Origin: Bacillota bacterium
GTDB taxonomy: Bacteria > Bacillota > Clostridia > Christensenellales > UMGS416
Direction of reading: 5' to 3'
Assembly: GCA_023410875.1 (NCBI GenBank)
Contig: JAEYPH010000063.1
Location: 1 to 11,544, forward strand
Length of the DNA stretch: 11,544 nt
The notes under the pieces were generated by a model. It saw only the letters and a program-made list of their open reading frames with translations, had not been told where the DNA came from and did no database searches. Made by a program: the position numbers and the translations under genes. Position 1 is the stretch's first letter. Each line of letters opens with the position of its first letter. Positions 5,592 to 11,544 of this stretch are shown piece by piece.

Positions 5592-7700
5592 ATGAGTTTG
5601 ATGGACAAGCTGAAAAAGACGGCCGGCGCGCTGATCGGCGACGACATGCTCGCCCTGCGAGGCGACCGGGAACGCTCTTATGCCGGCAAAGCCGACATCC
5701 AGGACGCATGGGCGAGCAGCATGCGGCCAGCCACGCGTTCCCTGCAGGACAACGCGGCACTGAACAAGTGGCAGGAGCGCCTGGAGGATGCCCGCCGGGC
5801 CTACGCGCCGGAGCTGGAGGCAATGAGCCGCCGGGAAGACCTGTACGCCGGCTCCCGCCGGGTGGCCCCTGGCGCCAATGCAAAAAAAGCCGTGGCAAAG
5901 GACGCCAGCAACATCCGCAACATCACCTTCGAACTTATCGAGTCCCAGGTGGACTGCACGCTGCGCAACCCCAAGGTGACACCGCTGCACAGCCGAAACG
6001 AGGCCAACGCCCGGGCAGTGGAAAATGTGCTGCGCGCCGACCTGGACCGGCTGCCCTTCGAATTCATGAACGATGAGCAGGAGCGCACGTGCCCGATACA
6101 GGGCGGCTCGGTGTGGCTGGTGGAATGGGACAACACGCTGCGCACCCACACCAGCGTGGGCGACGTGACGGTGCAGCTGCTGCACCCCCGCCAAGTGATC
6201 CCCCAGCCTGGCGTAACCAGCCTGCAGCGCAGCGACTATGTGTTCGTGCAGCTTTCCCAGACCAAGGAATTCATCCGCCGCCGGTACGGCGTGGATGTGG
6301 ATGGCGAAGAGGAGAGCAACCCGGAAGCAGGTCGCGTGCTATCGGACACACAGCGCACAAGGGTGGACACCAAGGTGACGCAGAACATCGTGTACTTCCG
6401 CAACGACAGCGGCAGCATCGGCAAGTTCTCCTGGGTTAACGATGTGATATTGGAGCACATGCAGGACTATCAGGCGCGGCATCTGGAAGCCTGCGCCAAG
6501 TGCGGCGCGCCGCGCATCCCCGGGCAGGACCTGTGCGCCTGCGGCAGCAAACGCTGGCGGAACAACAAGCAAGAGTATGAGACGCTGGAGGCCGACATCC
6601 CGCTGCCTGACGGCGGTATGATCCCGGCAATGTCACAGGCAACGCGGGACGGCCTGCCCGTGACGGACGCCCTGGGCCAGCCACAGCTTATGCCTACACG
6701 CCTGCCCTGGTACACGCCCAACCGCTTTCCGCTGGTCGTGCGCCGCAACGTCAGCGTGTTCGGCAAGTTTCTGGGCGACAGCGACGTGGACAAAATCGCC
6801 GACCAGCAGGAGTTCGTCAAGAAGCTGGGCACCAAGATTGAGGAAAAGCTGCTCATGGGCGGCAGCGCGATCACGCTTCCCAGAGGCGCTTCCTTCTCCA
6901 AAAACGATAAAGAGTTTAAGGTCATCGAGGTGAAATCCCCCAGCGACACGGCGGCCATACAGGCCATCACGCTGCAGCCCAACGTGTCCTACGACTCGGC
7001 GGAAAAGGAGAGGGCCTACTACGAAGCCAAAAGCACGCTGGGCATTACCGACGCCTATCAGGGCAAGCCTGATGTGACGGCAACCAGCGGCGTGGCCAAA
7101 CGGGTCAGCGTGTCTCAAGCCGCCGGCCGCCTGGAGTCCAAACGACGCATGAAGGACGCGGCCTACGCCGAACTCTTCCAGTTGATCTTCCAGTTCCGCC
7201 TGGCCTATTGCGACGAGCCCCGCCCCTACCGAGCGCGCAACGCCCAGGGCAAGCCGGAATATGGCGCGTTCAACCGCTACGCCTTTCTGGAGCAGGATGC
7301 CGCCGGCGAGTGGTATTACAACGACCAGTACCTCTTCTCCGTGGACACCGCCGGCAGCCTGGCCAACAACCGCGAGGCCATGTGGCAGGAGGCCCGCATG
7401 AACCTGCAGACCGGCGCCTTCGGCCAGCCCGGCGACCCCAAGGCCCTGCTGCTCTTCTGGCAGATCATGGAGAGCCTGCACTATCCCAAAGCCGGAGACA
7501 TCAAGGCGCAGCTGGAAGAGCAGGCGACCCAGCAGGAGGCTATGATGCAGCAACAGCAGATGATGATGCAGAACGGCGGCCAAACACCCGGGATGCTTGG
7601 GGAAGCAGGGGGTGCAGCGCCCGACCAGGCCAATGGCGCACCCGCCGCGCAGGCGGCTATGAGCAGGGACGCGGGCGGCGTGGCTGGCGCAGCGGGGTGA
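5592..7700 (+). CDS. Phage portal protein with an internal zinc ribbon
   Basis: This 702-aa protein starts at ATG 5592, with GTGAGG five bases upstream. Length and pattern fit large P22-like portals. The N-terminal part has LNKWQERLEDARRAY and NITFELIESQVD; the middle has RRNVSVFGKFLGDSDVDKI and the typical DQQEFVKKLGTKIEEKLL helix. A later ASSEMBLY-type region has GVAKRVSVSQAAGRLESKRR, and the tail is rich in Gln and Met (about 640-660), then Ala and Gly. A portal is the dodecameric ring through which DNA enters and leaves the capsid. A four-cysteine zinc ribbon (C301, C304, C315, C317) is inserted near the middle, an unusual addition. There is no terminase upstream and no scaffold or capsid gene downstream; a fibre gene begins 5 nt after the stop. 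Confidence 0.75.
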   Translation: MSLMDKLKKTAGALIGDDMLALRGDRERSYAGKADIQDAWASSMRPATRSLQDNAALNKWQERLEDARRAYAPELEAMSRREDLYAGSRRVAPGANAKKAVAKDASNIRNITFELIESQVDCTLRNPKVTPLHSRNEANARAVENVLRADLDRLPFEFMNDEQERTCPIQGGSVWLVEWDNTLRTHTSVGDVTVQLLHPRQVIPQPGVTSLQRSDYVFVQLSQTKEFIRRRYGVDVDGEEESNPEAGRVLSDTQRTRVDTKVTQNIVYFRNDSGSIGKFSWVNDVILEHMQDYQARHLEACAKCGAPRIPGQDLCACGSKRWRNNKQEYETLEADIPLPDGGMIPAMSQATRDGLPVTDALGQPQLMPTRLPWYTPNRFPLVVRRNVSVFGKFLGDSDVDKIADQQEFVKKLGTKIEEKLLMGGSAITLPRGASFSKNDKEFKVIEVKSPSDTAAIQAITLQPNVSYDSAEKERAYYEAKSTLGITDAYQGKPDVTATSGVAKRVSVSQAAGRLESKRRMKDAAYAELFQLIFQFRLAYCDEPRPYRARNAQGKPEYGAFNRYAFLEQDAAGEWYYNDQYLFSVDTAGSLANNREAMWQEARMNLQTGAFGQPGDPKALLLFWQIMESLHYPKAGDIKAQLEEQATQQEAMMQQQQMMMQNGGQTPGMLGEAGGAAPDQANGAPAAQAAMSRDAGGVAGAAG

Positions 7701-7705
7701 TGTAA

Positions 7706-8725
7706 ATGCCATACACTCCTATTAAGGATATTGCCGGGGCCAATAGCGCCATTGCAGACTTATACGGTCGCGTCGACGCGGCGATGAAAGCACTGGCCCA
7801 AGGAACCGCCGACTGGGGAAGCATTCTGGGCAAGCCCGGCACCTTCCCTCCATCCACGCACACACACAGCTATCTACCGCTGGCTGGGGGCACTCTTACA
7901 AGCGAACTTCGCGTAAAAAATACAGGCACTCACAATGCCATGGTTGCGAATAGCGGCGTTGCGGGCGAGTTTTTATTTGGCGGGAGCATTGCAGATGGCG
8001 GGTCTATAAGTCCGTACATTCGGGTTGGCACAAAAAAACTTTTGTATTATGACAACGACCCGGTAGCCCCAACGCAGCACGTCATCTGGCACTCGGGAAA
8101 TTACAATTCCGAAACAGGAGCTGCACTGAACCCGGTTTTCTATGACGGGGGACAAAATGCAAATACTGTCATTGCCCCATTTTCGCTTTGTAACTCCAAC
8201 ATCCCATCAGGGATCGGTTCCTTTGCTTATACGCAGACCATGTGCTATCCCAACTTAACGTCACCCACCGCAAAGCTACAAATGGCCTTTTCCTACAGCC
8301 CGACTTCGCGCCAGTTTATCCGCAATTACCATGGCGGTGCGTGGAACGGTTGGTCGGAACTTTGGCACTCTGGAAACTTTACCCCCACGAATGTCCCAAT
8401 TCAGACAAACAGTTTTATTATACAACACGCAACCGAAACAAGAATAATGGCTATTAGAGTTGGTACAACCGATGTAGGTATGCAGGCTTCCACGAGCACC
8501 TTCTATTTGTGGGATTGGGAAAACAACCGAAGCATATTGAGCTATGACAAAACCGCCGACACAGTGTACATCCGTGCAGGCGTACAGCTTGGAAATGGCG
8601 CGTACAGTGGCGGGCACCTAACTCTGGGCACCTACCATCTATGGATTAGTTCCGGTAAACTGTACATCAAAAATGGTGCTCCTACCAGCGCCACTGATGG
8701 CGTCGTCGTGGGCACACAGACGTGA
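7706..8725 (+). CDS. Phage tail fibre / receptor-binding protein with pyocin-knob-like segment
   Basis: This 339-aa protein starts at ATG 7706, with GGGGTGA (7693-7699) upstream overlapping the portal stop. Residues 1-35 are a short helical attachment segment. THTHSYLPLAGGTLT (51-65) is the fibre-collar motif. Two WHSGN turns (128 and 220) are common in stacked beta fibre repeats. Residues ~145-222, ending in FIRNYHGGAWNGWSELWHSG, resemble the pyocin-knob segment of tail fibres. The C-terminal third (LSYDKTADTVYIRAGVQLG, HLTLGTYHLW) looks like a trimeric beta tip. It should bind a surface receptor on the host. Base composition is less GC-rich than in the portal gene, consistent with a separately acquired fibre. 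Confidence 0.7.
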   Translation: MPYTPIKDIAGANSAIADLYGRVDAAMKALAQGTADWGSILGKPGTFPPSTHTHSYLPLAGGTLTSELRVKNTGTHNAMVANSGVAGEFLFGGSIADGGSISPYIRVGTKKLLYYDNDPVAPTQHVIWHSGNYNSETGAALNPVFYDGGQNANTVIAPFSLCNSNIPSGIGSFAYTQTMCYPNLTSPTAKLQMAFSYSPTSRQFIRNYHGGAWNGWSELWHSGNFTPTNVPIQTNSFIIQHATETRIMAIRVGTTDVGMQASTSTFYLWDWENNRSILSYDKTADTVYIRAGVQLGNGAYSGGHLTLGTYHLWISSGKLYIKNGAPTSATDGVVVGTQT

Positions 8726-8740
8726 ACGAGAGGACAAACA

Positions 8741-9022
8741 ATGGCACTCATCAAAAGCATCGGAACAGCCTATGGCATCCCAGCCGAGTATCACAAGGTC
8801 GTGGAATTGCGAATCAACTGGCACAACCGAATCGCTGGTGCACTGGTTGGTTCTTTTGTCAACAAGGCCGTGAGATTGGCAGAGGCCAACTGCCTGACCT
8901 ACCGATCTTATGGCTTCCTGGCCGATGGCTTCCCTTTTACAATGGGCGGAAATAACGTGGAAGAAACCTATCTTGCTTTGAAAGAGCATCCAGATTTTCT
9001 GGATGCGGAGGACGATCTATGA
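8741..9022 (+). CDS. Small conserved phage protein of unknown function
   Basis: This 93-aa soluble protein starts at ATG 8741 behind GAGAGGA (8728-8734). It has an N-terminal ALIKSIGTAYGIPAEYHKV segment, a basic middle (VNKAVRLAE) and an acidic C-terminus (FLDAEDDL). Proteins of this size and pattern often sit between the tail-fibre and lysis genes of Firmicutes phages; none I recall has a defined role. Its stop overlaps the next start (ATGA at 9019-9022), so the two are translationally coupled. Confidence 0.6.
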   Translation: MALIKSIGTAYGIPAEYHKVVELRINWHNRIAGALVGSFVNKAVRLAEANCLTYRSYGFLADGFPFTMGGNNVEETYLALKEHPDFLDAEDDL

Positions 9023-9225
9023 AGGAAGTACTTAAAGAACGCAGTGATGCGGTGCAACGGGCGTTGGGGGAAACGCGCCTGCGTACAGACGCGCTGGAAG
9101 CCCAACTTGCTCAGGCTCGTCGAGAATGCGACCAAATGACCGGCGCACTGCTGGAACTGAAATACTTAATGGATCAATTGCAACCACCCGAAGCACCCGA
9201 ACCCGACCAAAAAGCGCCCGAATAA
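9019..9225 (+). CDS. Small phage coiled-coil protein (XhlA/accessory type, function unknown)
   Basis: This 68-aa protein starts at ATG 9019 with GGAGGA at 9007-9012. Residues 1-55 are one charged helix with heptad spacing (RLRTDALEAQLAQARRECDQ), and the end is a proline-rich PEAPEPDQKAPE tail. No membrane segment is visible, so it is not a holin. The stop codon lies in the loop of a strong terminator. It is the third of three tightly packed genes (fibre, 93-aa, 68-aa). Confidence 0.6.
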   Translation: MKEVLKERSDAVQRALGETRLRTDALEAQLAQARRECDQMTGALLELKYLMDQLQPPEAPEPDQKAPE

Positions 9226-9240
9226 ACGGGCGCTTTTGTT
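9209..9240 (+). terminator. Strong Rho-independent terminator overlapping the 68-aa gene end
   Basis: AAAAGCGCCCG (9210-9220) and CGGGCGCTTTT (9227-9237) are a perfect 11-bp inverted repeat with a 6-nt loop that contains the stop codon TAA, followed by GTT. The A and T runs on both sides suggest it can work in either direction. Confidence 0.8.
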
Positions 9241-9258
9241 ATGAAAAGGAGGTAAACC

Positions 9259-9441
9259 ATGACCCAAACCCGTTGGAAATCCCCTGTCGTATGGGCCACC
9301 CTTGCCGCCCTGGTTTTCTTCATCGTGAAGAACTTCGCCGGCTACGAGATCCCCCATTGGGATTCCTTCATTGAGCTGCTGATCGGCGCGGGGCTGGCCA
9401 TCGGCATACTGAACAACCCCACCGATAAGGCAGGCTTCTGA
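9259..9441 (+). CDS. Phage holin, phi-LC3 type
   Basis: This 60-aa protein starts at ATG 9259 behind a near-perfect AAAGGAGG (9245-9252). It opens with TRWKSPVVWATLAALVFFIV, has membrane helices at about 9-24 and 36-52, and ends in GILNNPTDKAGF. The RWKSxxVW opening and the NNPTDK ending are diagnostic for the phi-LC3-type holins, which form holes in the cell membrane so that the lysin reaches the wall. It is at the short end of the family. The next gene, a lysin start, overlaps the stop by one base (TGATG). Confidence 0.85.
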   Translation: MTQTRWKSPVVWATLAALVFFIVKNFAGYEIPHWDSFIELLIGAGLAIGILNNPTDKAGF

Positions 9442-9596
9442 TGGCTGACAGGATCAACGCTTCAGTCTTTATCGCCGAGACCAAAAAGTATGTGGGCTGT
9501 GGGTATGTCTACGACGCCGTGGGCACGCAGTGCACCGTGGAGCTATTGCGAACCAAGGAGCGCCAGCGAAGCGACAACTGCCATAACCATCGGTGA
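9441..9596 (+). pseudogene. Truncated NlpC/P60-type lysin (N-terminal ~40 codons only)
   Basis: ATG 9441 shares a base with the holin stop, the normal place for a phage endolysin. The peptide MADRINASVFIAETKKYVGC followed by GYVYDAVGTQCTVELL and RTKERQ matches the start of NlpC/P60 cell-wall hydrolases of clostridial phages. After about 9566 it becomes unrelated (RSDNCHNHR) and stops at 9594-9596. The catalytic DCSG motif and the rest of the domain are missing. From about 9568 the DNA encodes a tail fibre in another frame. The lysin was therefore cut by a deletion or recombination and cannot be active. Confidence 0.6.
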
Positions 9597-10542
9597 TGAT
9601 TCGATCTCGGATGCCAAGCTCAAACAGACCGGCGACTACATCCTGCCCCGGCTCACAGCACATCTCAACGGCTCCGCTTATAAGCACGCGGTAGGGCATC
9701 TGCCCACCGGCACCACGGCCAGCACCGTGGCGCTGGGCAACCACACGCACAGCGGGGGCAGCATTACAGGAATAACACCAAGCCGTGCTTTGATTTCTGA
9801 CACAAGCGGGCAGTTGTCTACATCAGCAGTAACAGCAGCCGAGTTGAGCTATCTGGATGGGGCCAGTTCGTCAATTCAGACGCAGCTAGATGGCAAGGCG
9901 GCGTCTAGCCATTTTCATAATACCAGCGCCATCAATGCGGGCACGTTGGGTCTTGACCGCCTGCCTACGGGCACGACAACCAGCACCGTGGCGCTGGGCA
10001 AACACACGCACGCGGCAACCGATATTAACACCGAGCAGCTTGCCGACGCACGCATACCGACGCTGGCAATGAGCAAAATTTCCGGCCTGGATGCCGCGCT
10101 GGCCAGCAAGCAGGCGGTGATAGACCTTGATGAAGGGCGGGCGATGGTTACAGACGCTTACGGAAGGCCGGCGGCGTCCACCGCGACATCGACGGAAATA
10201 TACCGTTTGGTCGGCCTAAAGTCAAACGTACAGGATCAGCTTGATGCCAAGCAGGCTACCATCACCGGCGCGGCATCCACCGTTGCGACCGGGACGCTTC
10301 CCGCGTCACAGGTGGTAGTCACCAATTCTTCCGGCAAAATTGCATATTCCAGCGTAACCACAGCAGAACTCTACCAGCTTAGCAACATCAAGACAACAGC
10401 CAACATCCAGGCGCAATTGGACAACAGAGCCTTGCTAAGCCACACCCACGGATTCCAGGACCTAACCGGGGTAATTTACCAGACCAGCACACCGTCCACT
10501 ACCGGGAACACCGGCAAAATCTGGCTAAAGCCGATCACATGA
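9490..10542 (+). CDS. Tail-fibre protein, chimeric: N-terminus replaced by out-of-frame lysin DNA
   Basis: The frame is open from ATG 9490, but its first ~25 residues (MWAVGMSTTPWARSAPWSYC and on) are the lysin start read in another frame. Genuine fibre sequence begins near residue 25 (SEATTAITIGDDSISDAKL). The body is a typical beta-helical fibre with three xAELxxLxxxxxxIQxQLDxKA repeats (~113-137, 235-255, 290-313). HxH fibre motifs lie at 85-87, 141-143, 172-174 and 318-320. HTH motifs can bind metal at the trimer axis. Without a proper N-terminal attachment part and with no good ribosome site at 9490, it may be an untranslated remnant. Confidence 0.6.
   Translation: MWAVGMSTTPWARSAPWSYCEPRSASEATTAITIGDDSISDAKLKQTGDYILPRLTAHLNGSAYKHAVGHLPTGTTASTVALGNHTHSGGSITGITPSRALISDTSGQLSTSAVTAAELSYLDGASSSIQTQLDGKAASSHFHNTSAINAGTLGLDRLPTGTTTSTVALGKHTHAATDINTEQLADARIPTLAMSKISGLDAALASKQAVIDLDEGRAMVTDAYGRPAASTATSTEIYRLVGLKSNVQDQLDAKQATITGAASTVATGTLPASQVVVTNSSGKIAYSSVTTAELYQLSNIKTTANIQAQLDNRALLSHTHGFQDLTGVIYQTSTPSTTGNTGKIWLKPIT
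9700..10011 (+). repeat. 51-bp direct repeat inside the second fibre gene
   Basis: The segments 9700-9750 and 9961-10011 share agcaccgtggcgctgggcaa exactly, with few differences over 51 bp, spaced 261 bp (87 codons) apart. They encode LPTGTTxSTVALGxHTH. Recombination between them would remove 87 residues in frame, a common way for fibre length to vary. Confidence 0.7.
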
Positions 10543-10553
10543 GGTAGATAAAG

Positions 10554-11270
10554 ATGGCTGAAACACTTTATACGCCGTCATCGTCGGGATTTACCTCGGA
10601 CAATTGGTTCATCGACCGGTTTGACAGCTACTACGATTACCAAGGCAAAAACAGCTGGTCAACTGGCACATCCACGTTGGTCCAGGGCAGCACACAGCCA
10701 TCCGACCCTGGCGGTCAAGGGTATCACAACTGCAACTTCTACGGCATTGCGTACTACAACTTCGCCGCGATACGGACCAAAGCACAAACGCACACCCCAA
10801 AATCCATCAGAATATGGCTAAAGTCCCATACCAGCGCAAGCCGCACTGTGTACTTGCACCTGGGCAAAGGCATGGCGAAGGACAGCTATACGTCCGGCGC
10901 ACGCCCTACCGACGCAACCGGCACCAGCGTAAAAACTTTTACAATAGCTTCCGACGCGGCGGGAGAAATCACCATCACCGACGCCGCTTGTCTGGCCGCG
11001 CTGGTGGACCCAACCACAACCTGTATTTACGTGAACCACTTTAACAGTGGATCGACGCCAACAGACCCGGGCGCGTATTGTGAGTTTGACGGCGCTTCCA
11101 CCGGGAACCCGCCTAAGCTGTACGTGGACTGGGAACCCAAGGGCACGGTGCGCTATGGCACCGGCGGCTCCTGGGTGGAATGCGAAGTCTTTTACGGCAC
11201 CGGCGGCTCCTGGGCAAAGGTAGCCCCTTACTACGGCGCGGACGGCACATGGAAACCAATCGGAGGATAA
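10554..11270 (+). CDS. Phage fibre-tip-like or baseplate-associated protein with C-terminal 13-residue repeats
   Basis: This 238-aa protein starts at ATG 10554 with GAGG (10541-10544) overlapping the upstream stop. The N-terminal ~190 residues look like a carbohydrate-binding-like beta sandwich with many aromatic residues (FDSYYDYQGKNSW, YYNFAAIRT, IRIWLKSHTSASRTVYLHLG, PPKLYVDWEP). The C-terminal ~40 residues are three 13-residue repeats: VRYGTGGSWVECE, VFYGTGGSWAKVA and PYYGADGTWKPIGG. Such Gly-Trp repeats occur at the ends of Firmicutes phage fibre and appendage proteins. Function is inferred from composition and position, not from a recognised family. Confidence 0.55.
   Translation: MAETLYTPSSSGFTSDNWFIDRFDSYYDYQGKNSWSTGTSTLVQGSTQPSDPGGQGYHNCNFYGIAYYNFAAIRTKAQTHTPKSIRIWLKSHTSASRTVYLHLGKGMAKDSYTSGARPTDATGTSVKTFTIASDAAGEITITDAACLAALVDPTTTCIYVNHFNSGSTPTDPGAYCEFDGASTGNPPKLYVDWEPKGTVRYGTGGSWVECEVFYGTGGSWAKVAPYYGADGTWKPIGG
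11154..11250 (+). repeat. Three tandem 39-bp repeats at the 3' end of the 10554-11270 gene
   Basis: The period is exactly 39 bp, starting at 11154, 11193 and 11232. The first two copies share ggcaccggcggctcctggg identically; the third is diverged (ggcgcggacggcacatgg). Each encodes one YGxGGSW unit. Confidence 0.75.
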
Positions 11271-11285
11271 GGAGAGGTACGCAGC

Positions 11286-11447
11286 ATGGCAAGAAAGATG
11301 CTGGATGAGTTCAACATTCCCCTGGCTGGGCTGAACGCGGCCAAGGCGCGCCGCGACGCGGCGCTGGGCGGCGCGGACAGCGCGATGACCACTGGATTGT
11401 ATCAAAAGCCCGCGGGCATGGACAGCACCCCGAAAAACGGACATTGA
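11286..11447 (+). CDS. Short phage-associated protein, 53 aa
   Basis: The frame from ATG 11286 has a strong site (AGGAGAGG, 11269-11276) and lies 15 nt after the preceding gene. It reads MARKMLDEFNIPLAGLNAAK, then an alanine- and arginine-rich helix and a Thr/Pro/Lys end. There is no membrane segment and no family I recognise. The spacing and site suggest it is the last gene of the fibre unit. Confidence 0.5.
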   Translation: MARKMLDEFNIPLAGLNAAKARRDAALGGADSAMTTGLYQKPAGMDSTPKNGH

Positions 11448-11458
11448 GCAAAAAGAGC

Positions 11459-11489
11459 CTCCTGTTGTAGGATTACTACAGCAGGAGGT
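11459..11489 (+). promoter_or_regulatory. Stem-loop that covers the ribosome site of the next gene
   Basis: CCTCCTGTTGTAG (11460-11472 region) pairs with CTACAGCAGGAGG (11477-11488 region) with one G-U or mismatch position and a short loop. The right arm contains the GGAGG of the gene starting at 11496. In a transcript from upstream, the ribosome site would be locked in the stem; a transcript starting inside would leave it free. It could also act as a terminator for the fibre genes, though the T run is short. Confidence 0.5.
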
Positions 11490-11495
11490 ATTTTA

Positions 11496-11544
11496 ATGAA
11501 GCGGAAATGGACAGACATCAAATCAGTGGAAGCACTGATACAGC
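11496..11544 (+). CDS. Partial gene leaving the window, possibly an insertion-sequence helix-turn-helix protein
   Basis: ATG 11496 sits seven bases after GGAGG (11484-11488) and opens MKRKWTDIKSVEALIQ before the window ends. The KRKWTDI opening recalls the short N-terminal helix-turn-helix proteins of some clostridial IS3-type elements. Sixteen residues are too few to be sure, and the family is a guess from memory. Confidence 0.35.
   Translation, partial: MKRKWTDIKSVEALIQ

Noticed and set aside
6633..7712. 359-codon minus-strand frame opposite the portal gene
   Set aside because: It is a GC-rich shadow. The plus frame has portal-type features, a good ribosome site and phage neighbours; the minus frame has none of these.
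8242..8457. Small plus-strand frame inside the first tail fibre
   Set aside because: It overlaps a continuous fibre frame completely, with no site or start context of its own.

Overview
The window suggests a Bacillota (probably Clostridia) genome. Evidence: strong AGGAGG-type ribosome binding sites, a phi-LC3-type holin, the start of a clostridial-phage-type NlpC/P60 lysin, and immunity families common in Firmicutes polymorphic-toxin loci. No RNA gene or CRISPR array was seen. The genus cannot be told from the sequence.

Region 1 (1-5035) is an array of displaced polymorphic-toxin tips. A pretoxin segment of the PT-TG type (core motif TGEKLPLWQRG, then GGTIRSVIKG and KHGDEL) occurs five times in the same orientation. 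It is nearly intact at about 727-981 and 3515-3774, shorter at 1785-1957, frameshifted at 2550-2753 and truncated at 4925-5033. After the first four copies the sequence changes abruptly, at GAG/GAGK, into a different AT-rich toxin tip. A candidate immunity gene follows each tip: an unassigned possible BECR-type tip with a 132-aa partner; a truncated tip with an Imm48-like partner; a TreTu-like ADP-ribosyltransferase tip, broken by frameshifts, with a TriTu-like partner; and a colicin-D-like nuclease tip with a 146-aa partner. A sixth small gene (4579-4905) looks like an orphan immunity gene. None of the tips has a secretion or delivery domain in the window. The array therefore looks like a silent store of toxin and immunity modules that could recombine, through the repeated pretoxin DNA, onto a full-length toxin gene elsewhere. 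It would also protect the cell against siblings' toxins.

Region 2 (about 5040-11447) is a GC-richer phage structural and lysis segment: a candidate promoter and GAAA-loop hairpin, a membrane-anchored coiled-coil protein, a portal protein with a zinc-ribbon insert, a tail fibre with a pyocin-knob-like segment, two small phage proteins ending in a strong terminator, a holin, the first ~40 codons of a lysin, a second tail-fibre frame, a fibre-tip-like protein with a 13-residue tandem repeat, and a 53-aa protein. No terminase, scaffold, capsid, tape-measure or complete lysin is present. The portal runs straight into fibre genes, and the lysin start is joined out of frame to a headless fibre. This looks like a deleted or rearranged prophage remnant rather than a working late operon.

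At the right edge (11459-11544) a stem-loop covers the ribosome binding site of a new reading frame that leaves the window, possibly an insertion-sequence helix-turn-helix gene. In bases 1-120, left of the first toxin frame, I can support no gene.
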